Of a stretch of 64,000 bases of DNA, positions 17,397-26,148 are shown piece by piece (within the stretch, counting starts at the first letter, position 1; each line of letters opens with the position of its first letter). Source of the DNA: Sagittula marina. GTDB lineage: Bacteria > Pseudomonadota > Alphaproteobacteria > Rhodobacterales > Rhodobacteraceae. The stretch spans positions 1-64,000 of the forward strand of contig NZ_JACIEJ010000008.1 in assembly GCF_014196795.1 (NCBI RefSeq), read 5' to 3'. The position numbers were made by a program, and so were the translations under genes. The notes under the pieces are model-generated. The model had not been told where the DNA came from, did no database searches, and worked only from the letters and a program-made list of their open reading frames with translations.

Positions 17397-18352
17397 AGGC
17401 CTGCCGAGAGCTTGCCAAGGCGCCCCGAGGCGGGCGCGGTGCCGCCCAGGGCGCGGGTGATGGTCGTCGCGTTGTGGTCGATCATGCCGAGCCACGTGCC
17501 TTCATAGGTGCCGGGAATGCCCATGGCGTCGGAAAACAGCTCTCCGCCAATGCGCACCGTGTGGCCGCGCGCTGCCGCGCCTTCGACCAGAGCGCGGACG
17601 TTGCGATCGGAGACGGAGCTTTCGACGAAGACGGCACCGATCTGGCGGGTAACGAGCGTGTCCACGAGGGCGGAAATGCGCGCCAGACCAGCCTCGGATT
17701 CCGTTGAGATGCCTTGAATGCCCAGAACCTCGAAGTCGTAGGCGCGGCCGAAATACGCAAAGGCGTCATGCGCCGTCACCAGAACGCGGGCGTTCGGCGG
17801 CACGGAGGCAAGCGCCTCGCGGGCATAGGTGTCGGTGGCGCGGACCTCGGAGAGATAGCGGTCGGTGTTGGCGGCCAGCAGATCGGCGGCGTCGGGGCGC
17901 AGGTCGGTCAGCGCATCGCGCGTGGCGGTGATGGCGTACTCCCACAACGCGGGCACCATCCAGATATGCGGATCGGGGCGGCCCTCGTAGATTGTGTTGT
18001 AGAGCGTCTGATCTTGCGGCAGCGCCTCTGCCACGGCGGTGACGGGGGTGCGGGCGGCAAGTTTGTCCAGCAGATCGTTCAGCTGTGCTTCGAGGTTCAG
18101 GCCGTTGCGCAGGATCAGGTCGGAGCGGCTGAGCGCCACGATATCGGAGCGGGTCTGACGATAGCCGTGCGGATCCACCCCCGGTCCCATGAGGGCGGTG
18201 ACCTCTGCCAGATCCCCGGCAATGTTACGCGCTGTGTCGGCGATCATCCCGGTGGTGGCGGTCACGGTCAGCGCGGACGCGGCGCGGGCCATCTGCGGGA
18301 GGGTCAGGGCAGCAACGGTTGCAGTCAGCATGTGGCGGCGAGTGAGGTTCAT
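17393..18352 (-). CDS. Metal-binding periplasmic protein, TroA/SitA/MntC type
   Basis: A 319-residue cluster A-I binding protein. A signal peptide with RR (NLTRRHMLTATVAALTLPQM) ends near AARA at residue 24. The metal ligands expected in the family are visible: His in GVDPHGYRQTRSD (near 62), His in DPHIWM (near 130), an acidic ligand in ESSVSDRNVRAL, and Asp in GELFSDAMG. There is no His-rich loop, which argues for Mn or Fe rather than high-affinity Zn (ZnuA). AAAGGAGCG precedes ATG 18352. It is the first gene of the importer operon; twin Fur-like palindromes lie just upstream. Confidence 0.9.
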   Translation of the reverse strand: MNLTRRHMLTATVAALTLPQMARAASALTVTATTGMIADTARNIAGDLAEVTALMGPGVDPHGYRQTRSDIVALSRSDLILRNGLNLEAQLNDLLDKLAARTPVTAVAEALPQDQTLYNTIYEGRPDPHIWMVPALWEYAITATRDALTDLRPDAADLLAANTDRYLSEVRATDTYAREALASVPPNARVLVTAHDAFAYFGRAYDFEVLGIQGISTESEAGLARISALVDTLVTRQIGAVFVESSVSDRNVRALVEGAAARGHTVRIGGELFSDAMGIPGTYEGTWLGMIDHNATTITRALGGTAPASGRLGKLSAGL

Positions 18353-18377
18353 TTATCGCTCCTTTGAGTGATGAATA

Positions 18378-18423
18378 TGCGAATCATTCGCAAGAAGTCA
18401 ACGCTTTTGCGAGTTAGTCGCAA
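18378..18423. promoter_or_regulatory. Two palindromes, likely Fur-family (Mur/Fur) operators
   Basis: TGCGAATCATTCGCA (18378-18392) is a perfect 15-base palindrome, and TTGCGAGTTAGTCGCAA (18407-18423) has perfect 6-base arms. They share the TGCGA/TCGCA half-site and lie 26-70 bases ahead of the metal-binding protein gene. Spacing and form fit repressor sites of a metal-sensing Fur-family protein such as Mur. The regulator gene is not in this window. Confidence 0.6.
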
Positions 18424-18545
18424 CAAAAGCTATAGGTGGGGGCCTTGCCGGTCAGAGGCACCGCGTCACCATTTGCCGGAACGGAAGTCTTGCAGTCCGC
18501 TCGACCCGCAGGCAGGGTTGCCGCGCCGCCAGAAGGAGACCCGCG

Positions 18546-19544
18546 ATGACCATCACAGATCAGCAGACTGCCCTCGGGGCGGCGCAATTGCCGCAGGTGC
18601 ATGGCGCGCGCAATCCGGGCATGGCGCTGGATATGGACTGGGTGCTTTCGGCACGGGCGAACCGGTCCGCGATTGAGCGACGCGCGGCGACGTTGCCGGG
18701 GCGGCGTTCGGTCAAGAAGGATCATCAGGCGGCCTGGATGGCGCGGGCGATTTCTTGCATCGACCTGACGACGCTGGCGGGGGATGACACCGCAGGTCGC
18801 GTGGCGCGCTTGTGTGCCAAGGCGCGCCAGCCCGTGCGCGCCGACCTGCTGGAGGTGCTGGGCCTGCCGGATCTGACCGTCGGTGCGGTGTGCGTGTACC
18901 ACGACATGATCGCGCCCGCAGTGAAGGCGTTGGACGGTTCGGGCATTCCGGTGGCCGCTGTGTCCACAGGATTTCCGGCGGGACTGTCACCGATGCACCT
19001 GCGGATCGCGGAGATCGAAGAAAGCGTGAAGGCGGGGGCGGAGGAGATCGACATCGTGATTTCGCGCCGCAAGGTGCTGACCGGCGACTGGCAGGGGCTG
19101 TACGATGAAATGAAGGCCTTTCGCGCGGCCTGTGGCGAGGCGCATGTGAAGGCGATTCTGGCCACCGGCGAGCTGGGCACCTTGCAGAACGTGGCGCGGG
19201 CGTCGCTGGTGTGCATGATGGCGGGCGCGGATTTCATCAAGACCTCCACCGGCAAGGAATCGGTGAACGCGACACTGCCTGTCAGCCTTGTGATGATGCG
19301 GGCGATCCGCGAGTACCATCTGCGCACCGGGGTTCGCGTGGGCTACAAACCTGCTGGCGGGATCTCCAAGGCGAAGGACGCGGTGCTGTATCTGTCGCTT
19401 GTGAAAGAAGAGCTGGGCGACCGCTGGCTGCGACCTGACCTGTTCCGCTTTGGCGCGTCGTCGCTGCTGGGCGATATCGAGCGGCAGCTGGAACATCACG
19501 TCACCGGGGCCTATTCGGCGAGCTGGCGGCATGCATCGGCGTGA
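18546..19544 (+). CDS. deoC: Deoxyribose-phosphate aldolase
   Basis: A 332-residue class I aldolase that splits 2-deoxyribose 5-phosphate into glyceraldehyde 3-phosphate and acetaldehyde. The Schiff-base lysine is in GADFIKTSTGK near residue 233, and the second lysine in VGYKPAGGI near 266. The N-terminal part has an extra 50 or so residues compared with short DeoC forms, as in the longer eukaryote-like type. GGAG stands before ATG 18546. Linked downstream to an aldehyde dehydrogenase that could oxidise the acetaldehyde. Confidence 0.95.
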   Translation: MTITDQQTALGAAQLPQVHGARNPGMALDMDWVLSARANRSAIERRAATLPGRRSVKKDHQAAWMARAISCIDLTTLAGDDTAGRVARLCAKARQPVRADLLEVLGLPDLTVGAVCVYHDMIAPAVKALDGSGIPVAAVSTGFPAGLSPMHLRIAEIEESVKAGAEEIDIVISRRKVLTGDWQGLYDEMKAFRAACGEAHVKAILATGELGTLQNVARASLVCMMAGADFIKTSTGKESVNATLPVSLVMMRAIREYHLRTGVRVGYKPAGGISKAKDAVLYLSLVKEELGDRWLRPDLFRFGASSLLGDIERQLEHHVTGAYSASWRHASA

Positions 19545-19634
19545 GGCCGGTTCGGGGCGCGGCCTGACCTGCGGGGAGGGCGTCGCCTTGGGCGATGAAC
19601 ATTTGAACCAAACAGATACAGGGGCGTCGGGCCG

Positions 19635-19928
19635 ATGAATATGAGCGCGGAATGGTCGCTGGCCATGGTGTTCGTCTTTGCCGTCACGCTGGCAAGCGGG
19701 TGGCAGCGGGCAAAGATCCGGCGCGCGGTGCGCAACTTGTCCACCGCCGCGCAACGGCAGTTGGGCGAGGCACCGACCTACGCACCGCCCACGGGCGACG
19801 CTTTGACGCCGGAGCTGGCGGACTATGCCGCCGTGCATCGGCGTGTGGGCTGGATCGTAAAAGGCGTCTGGGTGCTGGCGCTTCTGTGGCTGGCCTATGT
19901 GGCCTGGCTGATACTCGGGGGGATATGA
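19635..19928 (+). CDS. Small two-TM protein of unknown function
   Basis: A 97-residue protein with one hydrophobic segment near residues 6-22 and another near 72-94, joined by a basic, soluble middle (WQRAKIRRAVRNLS). No family is recognised. It lies 90 bases after deoC and one base before the next small gene, so it is probably part of the deoC-ALDH transcript. Confidence 0.6.
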   Translation: MNMSAEWSLAMVFVFAVTLASGWQRAKIRRAVRNLSTAAQRQLGEAPTYAPPTGDALTPELADYAAVHRRVGWIVKGVWVLALLWLAYVAWLILGGI

Positions 19929-19929
19929 G

Positions 19930-20160
19930 ATGGCGGCTAAAGCGGATCTTCAGGAATGGGTTCTCGAAGCGCTCCGTGACTCTGGTGGGGAGGCTCATCT
20001 CACAACGATTGCGAAGCACATTTGGGAAAAACACGAAGCAGAACTCCGGGCGTCCGGGGATCTGTTCTATACTTGGCAATACGACATGCGATGGCAGGCA
20101 CAGCACCTCAAGAAAGCAGGCAAGTTGGAGAAGCTGTCTAGGAGCTGGAGATTGGCATGA
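19930..20160 (+). CDS. Small winged-helix-like protein (Mrr N-terminal type)
   Basis: A 76-residue protein. The pattern EALRDSGGEAHLTTIAKHIW, then QAQHLKKAGKLEKLSRSWRLA, resembles the winged helix found at the N-terminus of Mrr-like proteins: two helices, a recognition region and a wing closing with a W-R-L strand. It stands alone, without a nuclease domain. Its codons look less GC-biased than those of neighbours (for example ACAACGATT, AAACACGAA). Its stop overlaps the start of the aldehyde dehydrogenase (ATGA). A DNA-binding role is an inference. Confidence 0.6.
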   Translation: MAAKADLQEWVLEALRDSGGEAHLTTIAKHIWEKHEAELRASGDLFYTWQYDMRWQAQHLKKAGKLEKLSRSWRLA

Positions 20161-22487
20161 GCGTTAAAGAGATATTCGAGACCATGAGCTATGGACCGGC
20201 CCCGGAGCAGGCAGGCGACGCGCTGGCGTGGATCGTGGACCGCGGCGCGCGGTTCGGACACTTCATCGACGGGGCGTTTACCGAGCCGGGCGAGGGGTTC
20301 GAGTCCAGGAACCCGGCCACCGGAGAGGTGCTGGCGACGCTGACCCAAGCCACCAGCAGTGACGTTGCGGCGGCGGTGGATGCGGCGCGGCTGGCGCAGC
20401 CCGAGTGGGAAGCGCTGGGCGGCAAGGGGCGTGCGCGCTACCTCTATGCGCTGGCGCGGCTGTTGCAAAAGCACGCGCGCCTGTTCGCGGTGCTGGAAAC
20501 GCTCGACAACGGCAAGCCGATCCGTGAGGCGCGCGACATCGACGTGCCCCTGGCGCAGCGACATTTCTACTATCACGCCGGTCTGGCGCAGCTGATGGAG
20601 CAGGAACTGCCGGGACGCGCGGCGCTGGGCGTATGCGGTCAGGTGATCCCGTGGAACTTTCCACTGCTGATGCTGGCGTGGAAGGTCGCGCCAGCACTGG
20701 CCATGGGCAATACCGTGGTGCTCAAGCCCGCCGAATGGACGTCTCTGACGGCTTTGTGCTTTGCGGACATCTGCCAGCAGGCGGGGCTGCCGAAAGGTGT
20801 GTTGAACATCGTCACGGGCGACGGTGCGGTGGGTGAAATGGTCGTGAACGCCGAAGTCGACAAGGTCGCCTTTACCGGCTCGACCGAGGTGGGGCGCAAG
20901 ATCCGCGAGGCCACGGCGGGGCGCGGGATCGCCCTGTCGCTGGAGCTTGGCGGGAAGTCTCCGTTCATCGTGTTCGAGGACGCGGACATTGATTCGGCGA
21001 TTGAAGGCGTCGTGGATGCCATCTGGTTCAACGGCGGCCAGGTCTGCTGTGCCGGAAGCCGCCTGTTGGTACAGGAGGGAATCGCCGAGGATTTCCATAC
21101 CCGGCTGAAGGCGCGCATGGCGACGCTGCGCGTGGGCGACCCATTGGACAAATGCATCGACGTGGGGGCCATCGTGGACCCGGCGCAAAAGGCGCGCATC
21201 GCCGCGCTGGTGGATGCGTCCGGCGGCGAGGTGTTCCGCGCCGGTGATGCGCCTGAGGGGTGCTTTTATCCGCCGACGCTGATCTCCGGCCTGTCGCCGG
21301 CAGATCCGCTGATGCAGGAGGAGGTCTTTGGTCCGGTGCTGGTGTCCACCACCTTCCGCACCCCGGCGGAGGCGGTGCAACTGGCCAACAACACGCGCTA
21401 CGGGCTGGCCGCAAGCGTCTGGTCGGAAAACATCAACACCGCGCTGGATGTGGCGCCGAAGCTGGTGTCGGGCATCGTCTGGATCAACGGGTCGAACATG
21501 ATGGACGCGGCGGCGGGCTTTGGCGGCGTGCGCGAAAGCGGATGGGGCCGCGAAGGCGGTTGGGAAGGCGCGCGCAGCTACACGCGCCTGGTTGACGATT
21601 TGCCCGCGCTCACGCCCGTCGAGGGATTCGCTGGCGAAAAGGTCGAGCCTGTGGCCGTTGACCGCACCGCCAAGATGTACATCGGCGGCAAGCAGGCCCG
21701 GCCTGACGGCGGCTACGCCAAGGCCGTCTATGGCGCGGATGGCTCACTGATCGGGCAAGCGCCCATCGCCAACCGCAAGGATATCCGCAACGCGGTGGAG
21801 GCGGCACGCGGGGCCGCAGGCTGGGCCGGTGCGACGGCGCACAATCGCGCGCAAGTGTTGTATTATCTGGGCGAGAACCTGTCCGCGCGTGCAGATGGGT
21901 TTGCGGCGCTGATTGACCGGATGACCGGGGAGACCGGCGGCAGGGCAGAGGTCGAGGCGGCTGTGGATCGCCTGTTCACCTATGCGGCCTGGTGCGACAA
22001 GTTCGAAGGCGCGGTGAAGCCGGTGCCGGGGCGCGTGGTGGCCATGGCGTTGAATGAACCCTGCGGCGTGATCGGCGCGCTTTGCCCGGACGAGGCGCCC
22101 TTGCTGGGGTTGGTCTCCGTGATGGCGCCGATCATTGCCATGGGTAACCGCGCTGTTCTGGTGGCGTCCGAGCCGTTCCCGATGGCGGCCTTGGAGTTCA
22201 TTCAGGTGCTGGAAACCTCGGACGTGCCGGGCGGCGTGGTGAATATCCTGACGGGCAGCCATGCGGAACTCGCCAAGCCATTGGCAACGCATATGGATCT
22301 GGAATGCGTCTGGTCTTTCTCCTCCACCGATCTGGCGGCAGAGATCGAGCGCGGCGCGGCGGGCGTGGTCAAGCGGACATGGGTTGACGGGCTGGCGCGG
22401 GATTGGCTGACGGCGCAGGGCGAGGGGCGTGTTTTCCTTGACGCGGCGACCGAGGTGAAGACCGTTTGGGTGCCCTACGGCGCCTGA
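20157..22487 (+). CDS. ALDH16-type aldehyde dehydrogenase with degenerate second domain
   Basis: A 776-residue protein made of a complete aldehyde dehydrogenase domain (about 30-490) and a second ALDH-like half (about 500-770). The first domain has PWNFPLLM near 164, the catalytic Glu in LELGGKSP near 263 and the catalytic Cys in GGQVCCAGSR near 297. The second half keeps the NAD-domain style (LNEPCGVIGALCPDE) but has no LELGGK or active-site Cys and ends early. This is the ALDH16 layout. Linkage to deoC suggests oxidation of acetaldehyde from deoxyribose, which is an inference. Confidence 0.88.
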   Translation: MSVKEIFETMSYGPAPEQAGDALAWIVDRGARFGHFIDGAFTEPGEGFESRNPATGEVLATLTQATSSDVAAAVDAARLAQPEWEALGGKGRARYLYALARLLQKHARLFAVLETLDNGKPIREARDIDVPLAQRHFYYHAGLAQLMEQELPGRAALGVCGQVIPWNFPLLMLAWKVAPALAMGNTVVLKPAEWTSLTALCFADICQQAGLPKGVLNIVTGDGAVGEMVVNAEVDKVAFTGSTEVGRKIREATAGRGIALSLELGGKSPFIVFEDADIDSAIEGVVDAIWFNGGQVCCAGSRLLVQEGIAEDFHTRLKARMATLRVGDPLDKCIDVGAIVDPAQKARIAALVDASGGEVFRAGDAPEGCFYPPTLISGLSPADPLMQEEVFGPVLVSTTFRTPAEAVQLANNTRYGLAASVWSENINTALDVAPKLVSGIVWINGSNMMDAAAGFGGVRESGWGREGGWEGARSYTRLVDDLPALTPVEGFAGEKVEPVAVDRTAKMYIGGKQARPDGGYAKAVYGADGSLIGQAPIANRKDIRNAVEAARGAAGWAGATAHNRAQVLYYLGENLSARADGFAALIDRMTGETGGRAEVEAAVDRLFTYAAWCDKFEGAVKPVPGRVVAMALNEPCGVIGALCPDEAPLLGLVSVMAPIIAMGNRAVLVASEPFPMAALEFIQVLETSDVPGGVVNILTGSHAELAKPLATHMDLECVWSFSSTDLAAEIERGAAGVVKRTWVDGLARDWLTAQGEGRVFLDAATEVKTVWVPYGA

Positions 22488-22656
22488 AACCTGCCTCGGG
22501 CTGGGGTTGAACATTGACCGACTTGCAACGCTTCGGCCCTGTGCCGTGGCGGAATGCAGCCGCCGACACGGCTGACATTGAGATTTAACACACCCGGTGT
22601 TATCTTAGGTCTATCCCAGCGCCGGGGATGTGCGGCGTTCGATGCAAAGGAGGACT

Positions 22657-22713
22657 ATGTCCTGTCTGCCATGCAATTTGCGGGTCATACCGCAGCACCG
22701 GGTCAACCCATGA
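22657..22713 (+). CDS. 18-codon leader ORF coupled to rsfS
   Basis: An AAAGGAGG site is followed 4 bases later by an ATG that opens MSCLPCNLRVIPQHRVNP. Its TGA overlaps the likely rsfS start (ATGA at 22710-22713). The good ribosome-binding site belongs to this frame and not to rsfS, whose own start has none. It could act in translational coupling. No peptide function is claimed. Confidence 0.4.
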   Translation: MSCLPCNLRVIPQHRVNP

Positions 22714-23069
22714 CGGCCACGACCCATTCCACCCCGTCGAGCGAGCAATTGCGCGACGTGGTTTTGTCCATCCTTGATGACAACAAGGCCGAAGACGTCG
22801 TGCAGGTCGACCTGCGCGGCAAGACGTCTGTCTGCGACTTCATGGTGATCGCGTCCGGTCGCTCGTCGCGTCAGGTTGCTGCGATGTCTGAGATCCTTTC
22901 GGACAAGCTGAAAGCCGATTACGGCTTGCTGACCAAGATGGAAGGCAAGGAAACCGGCGACTGGGTTCTGTTGGACGCAGGCGACGTGGTCGTGCACCTG
23001 TTCCGCCCGGAAGTGCGCGAGTTCTACCAGCTTGAAAAGATGTGGGCGCCCACGGCGGCGTCGGCCTGA
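22710..23069 (+). CDS. rsfS: Ribosomal silencing factor RsfS
   Basis: A 119-residue RsfS/Iojap protein that binds large-subunit protein L14 and blocks subunit joining when nutrients are scarce. Family segments are KAEDVVQVDLRGK near 23-35, CDFMVIASGRSSRQV near 39-53, and GDWVLLDAGDVVVHLFRPEVREFYQLEKMW near 82-111. ATG 22710 gives the usual length and overlaps the stop of a small leader ORF. In-frame ATGs at 22671 and 22554 give longer forms without homology. rlmH follows after 7 bases. Confidence 0.92.
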   Translation: MTATTHSTPSSEQLRDVVLSILDDNKAEDVVQVDLRGKTSVCDFMVIASGRSSRQVAAMSEILSDKLKADYGLLTKMEGKETGDWVLLDAGDVVVHLFRPEVREFYQLEKMWAPTAASA

Positions 23070-23076
23070 CACTCAC

Positions 23077-23547
23077 GTGAGGGTGCATCTGTGCGTTGTG
23101 GGCCGGCTGCGGGCCGGTCCGGAGCGCGAACTCATATCCGATTATCTCGACCGTTTTGAAAAGACCGGGCGCGGTATGGGGCTTGGCCCCGTGACTGTGC
23201 ACGAGGTCGAGGATCGCAAAGGCGGCGGCATGGCGGCAGAGGCCGCTTTGCTGCGCAAGGCGCTGCCGTCCGGCGCAAAAATCTGCATCATGGATGAACG
23301 TGGGCGGGTCATGAGCTCGCCTGATTTTGCCGGGCAACTGGCAAAATGGCGGGACACTGGCTGTTCCGACCTGGCGATCGTTATCGGCGGCGCGGACGGA
23401 ATAGATCCGGGCCTTCGGGCAGAGGCCGATTTCGCGCTGAGCTTTGGTGCGATGGTCTGGCCGCACATGCTGGTCCGCGTGATGCTGTCCGAGCAGTTGT
23501 ATCGTGCGGCGTCGATCCTTGGCGGCGCACCGTATCACCGGGTCTGA
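23077..23547 (+). CDS. rlmH: 23S rRNA pseudouridine-1915 N3-methyltransferase RlmH
   Basis: A 156-residue SPOUT methyltransferase that modifies 23S rRNA in the 70S ribosome. Family marks are VVGRLRAGPERELISDY near the N-terminus, LDERGR-like CIMDERGRVMSS near 68, the SAM knot region IVIGGADGIDP near 103, and the C-terminal LSEQLYRAASILGGAPYHRV. The start is GTG 23077, 7 bases after rsfS, with a weak ribosome-binding site. The rsfS-rlmH pairing is widespread. Confidence 0.95.
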   Translation: MRVHLCVVGRLRAGPERELISDYLDRFEKTGRGMGLGPVTVHEVEDRKGGGMAAEAALLRKALPSGAKICIMDERGRVMSSPDFAGQLAKWRDTGCSDLAIVIGGADGIDPGLRAEADFALSFGAMVWPHMLVRVMLSEQLYRAASILGGAPYHRV

Positions 23548-23622
23548 CGAGGCTGATTTGTGCGCCACCCCGAGAGCGTCGCTCCCGGGATAGTATCAGC
23601 CGGCAGACATCAAACTCTTGCG

Positions 23623-24429
23623 TCAGCCGGTGTAGGCAATGCCAAGCAGGATAAGGCCAAGGATCACCCGGTAAATGACGTAAGGTGTAAAGCTGACAGA
23701 TTTCAGCAGGCGCATCATGAGCGCAAGCGCACCGAAGGCGGCGACAAAGGCAAAGGCTGCGCCGATGGCTGCGTCGCGCATGAGCGCGGCATTGGCTTCG
23801 GAGGCCACTTCGAGGCCAAGCAGCGTGCCGGAAGCCAGGATCGTCGGGATCGACATGAGCATCGCGAGCTTTGCGCCGTCCTGGCGTTTGTAGCCCAGCA
23901 TGCGCGCGGCGGTGATCGTGATGCCCGAACGCGAGGTGCCCGGAATCAGGGCAACGGCCTGCCATAGGCCCATTTTTATGGCGTCAGGCAGGTTCCAATC
24001 GTGATCTTCCTTGATTTCCGGGCCTGTCTTGTCCGCCCAATAGAGTAGGATGCCGAAAACCAACATCGTCCAGCCGATCACCGCGGTTGACCGCAGCAGG
24101 TCGTTCAGGCCCGTGATCTTGAGGATCAGTCCGGCGATGATCACGGGGATGGTGGCGACCAGCAGGAGGAAGGCGAGCCGCGATCCGGGGGTGTCGGTGC
24201 GACCCGTCAACATGCGGGGCGTTCCAAGCGCTGCCTCGCGGACGTCATGCCAGAAGTAGAGGATCACAGCCCCCAGAGTGCCGACATGCACTGCGACATC
24301 AATCGCTTGTCCCTGATCTGCCATGCCCGTGAGATTCGGGAGCAGAATAAGGTGACCAGAGGACGAGATCGGAAGAAATTCCGTAACGCCTTGGACCAGC
24401 GCAAGAATCATTAGGTAGAACAAAGGCAT
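23623..24429 (-). CDS. uppP: Undecaprenyl-diphosphatase UppP (BacA)
   Basis: A 268-residue integral membrane phosphatase that recycles undecaprenyl pyrophosphate for peptidoglycan synthesis; it can give bacitracin tolerance. The two family motifs are present: GVTEFLPISSSGHLIL near 14-29 with the catalytic Glu, and PGTSRSG near 170. About eight TM segments. ATG 24429 matches homologues; upstream in-frame codons in the track of the same frame show no homology. The 232 bases between this start and gltD hold both divergent promoters; I see no certain elements there. Confidence 0.95.
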   Translation of the reverse strand: MPLFYLMILALVQGVTEFLPISSSGHLILLPNLTGMADQGQAIDVAVHVGTLGAVILYFWHDVREAALGTPRMLTGRTDTPGSRLAFLLLVATIPVIIAGLILKITGLNDLLRSTAVIGWTMLVFGILLYWADKTGPEIKEDHDWNLPDAIKMGLWQAVALIPGTSRSGITITAARMLGYKRQDGAKLAMLMSIPTILASGTLLGLEVASEANAALMRDAAIGAAFAFVAAFGALALMMRLLKSVSFTPYVIYRVILGLILLGIAYTG

Positions 24430-24661
24430 TGGCGTTATCCTGAATATAGTATGCCTTGGGTATAAGACGCTGTTTCCGAAAGAAAAGCGGGAATAAACGT
24501 CCGGTTCGGACCTAAATATTCTTGGGGTCACCTGAAATATCCGCCTTAAGTAGGTGGAAAAGCGCAAATAGGTCAGCACTTGTGACTTTTATTTGCTGGG
24601 GGCGTCGGGTAAAGAAGCCGCACACCCCTGAAGTCTACTCCTTGAAGAGGTTCAGCGACAC

Positions 24662-26101
24662 ATGGCAAAGCAGCCGATGTTGAAATTCGTTACCACCGCG
24701 CGGGAAATGCCCGAAAAGCGGGAGGCTACTGTCCGCAACAAGGATTTCGACGAGATTTACGCGGAGTATGCAGAGGCGAAGGCCCACGAGCAAGCGTCTC
24801 GCTGTTCGCAGTGTGGCGTGCCCTATTGCCAGAGCCACTGCCCCCTGCACAACAATATCCCTGATTGGCTGAACCTGACGGCAACCGGCCGTTTGCAGGA
24901 AGCCTATGAGGTCAGCCAGGCCACCAACACGTTTCCGGAGATCTGCGGCCGCATTTGCCCGCAGGACCGTCTGTGCGAAGGCAACTGCGTGATCGAGCAG
25001 TCCGGCCATGGCACCGTGACCATCGGCTCTGTCGAGAAGTACATCACAGACACCGCCTGGGAAAAGGGCTGGGTCAAGCCGGCGTCTCCCTCTCACGAGC
25101 GGTCCGAAAGCGTCGGCATCATTGGCGCGGGCCCCGGCGGATTGGCGGCGGCGGACATGCTGCGCCGCGCTGGCGTGCAGGTCACGGTCTACGACCGCTA
25201 CGACCGCGCGGGCGGTTTGCTGACCTACGGCATCCCCGGCTTCAAGTTGGAAAAGGAAGTGGTCATGCGCCGGGTCGAGCAGCTGGAGCAGGGCGGCGTG
25301 CGCTTTGTCCAGAACTGCAACGTCGGCGACACCATGTCCTTTGACGAGATCCGCGCACAACATGATGCGGTGATCATCGCCACGGGCGTCTACAAGTCGC
25401 GTGACCTCGGCGGTCCCGGTGCGGGCGCCAAGGGCATCGTGAAGGCGCTGGACTACCTGACCGCATCGAACAAATCCGCGAACTTTGGCGACACGGTTGC
25501 GGACTTCGAGGACGGCACGCTGAACGCCAAGGGCAAGAATGTGGTCGTCATCGGTGGCGGCGACACGGCCATGGACTGCGTGCGGACGGCGATCCGGCAG
25601 GGCGCTTCGTCGGTGAAATGCCTGTACCGTCGTGACCGTACCAACATGCCCGGTTCGCAGCGCGAAGTGCAGAACGCCGAAGAAGAAGGCGTCGTGTTCG
25701 AGTGGCTGACCGCGCCTGCGGGCTTCAAGGGCGGTGACGTTGTCAGTGCGGTGACGGTGCAGAAAATGCGCCTTGGCGCGCCGGATGCCACGGGCCGTCA
25801 ACGTCCCGAGCTGATCGAAGGGTCCGACTATGACGAGCCTGCAGATCTGGTTGTGAAGGCGCTTGGGTTTGAGCCGGAAGAGCTGCCGACCCTCTGGGGT
25901 GTGGACGGGCTGGACGTGACCCGCTGGGGCACCGTGAAGGCCGAGTTCACCACCGGGCGCACCGCGCTGGATGGCGTCTATGCCATCGGTGATATCGTGC
26001 GTGGCGCGAGCCTTGTCGTCTGGGCAATCCGCGATGGCCGCGACTGTGTCGAAGCCATTCTGGAAGACTTCAACGCCAAAGCATCGGTTGCTGCGGAGTA
26101 A
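24662..26101 (+). CDS. gltD: Glutamate synthase (NADPH) small subunit
   Basis: A 479-residue FAD/FeS subunit of GOGAT, which passes electrons from NADPH to the large subunit. N-terminal cysteine groups SRCSQCGVPYCQSHC (near 46-60) and CGRICPQDRLCEGNC (near 95-109) bind the 4Fe-4S clusters. The FAD motif IIGAGPGGLAAAD lies near 156, the NADPH motif VVIGGGDTAMDC near 294, and the C-terminal GVYAIGDIVRGASLVVWAI near 440. Unusually, gltD comes before gltB and is separated from it by one exported-protein gene. Confidence 0.96.
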   Translation: MAKQPMLKFVTTAREMPEKREATVRNKDFDEIYAEYAEAKAHEQASRCSQCGVPYCQSHCPLHNNIPDWLNLTATGRLQEAYEVSQATNTFPEICGRICPQDRLCEGNCVIEQSGHGTVTIGSVEKYITDTAWEKGWVKPASPSHERSESVGIIGAGPGGLAAADMLRRAGVQVTVYDRYDRAGGLLTYGIPGFKLEKEVVMRRVEQLEQGGVRFVQNCNVGDTMSFDEIRAQHDAVIIATGVYKSRDLGGPGAGAKGIVKALDYLTASNKSANFGDTVADFEDGTLNAKGKNVVVIGGGDTAMDCVRTAIRQGASSVKCLYRRDRTNMPGSQREVQNAEEEGVVFEWLTAPAGFKGGDVVSAVTVQKMRLGAPDATGRQRPELIEGSDYDEPADLVVKALGFEPEELPTLWGVDGLDVTRWGTVKAEFTTGRTALDGVYAIGDIVRGASLVVWAIRDGRDCVEAILEDFNAKASVAAE

Positions 26102-26148
26102 CTCAAGCGTGTTTTCCGCTCGGATGTATCGCCTTCAGGGTGTGCAAT

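Noticed and set aside
20296..20306. GGTTCGAGTCC, a tRNA T-loop-like string
   Set aside because: It lies inside the ALDH coding frame and no acceptor or anticodon stem can be formed around it. No tRNA was found in the window.
20067..21380. A 437-codon minus-strand frame opposite the ALDH16-type gene
   Set aside because: Antisense shadow with no family resemblance; the plus-strand gene has full motifs.
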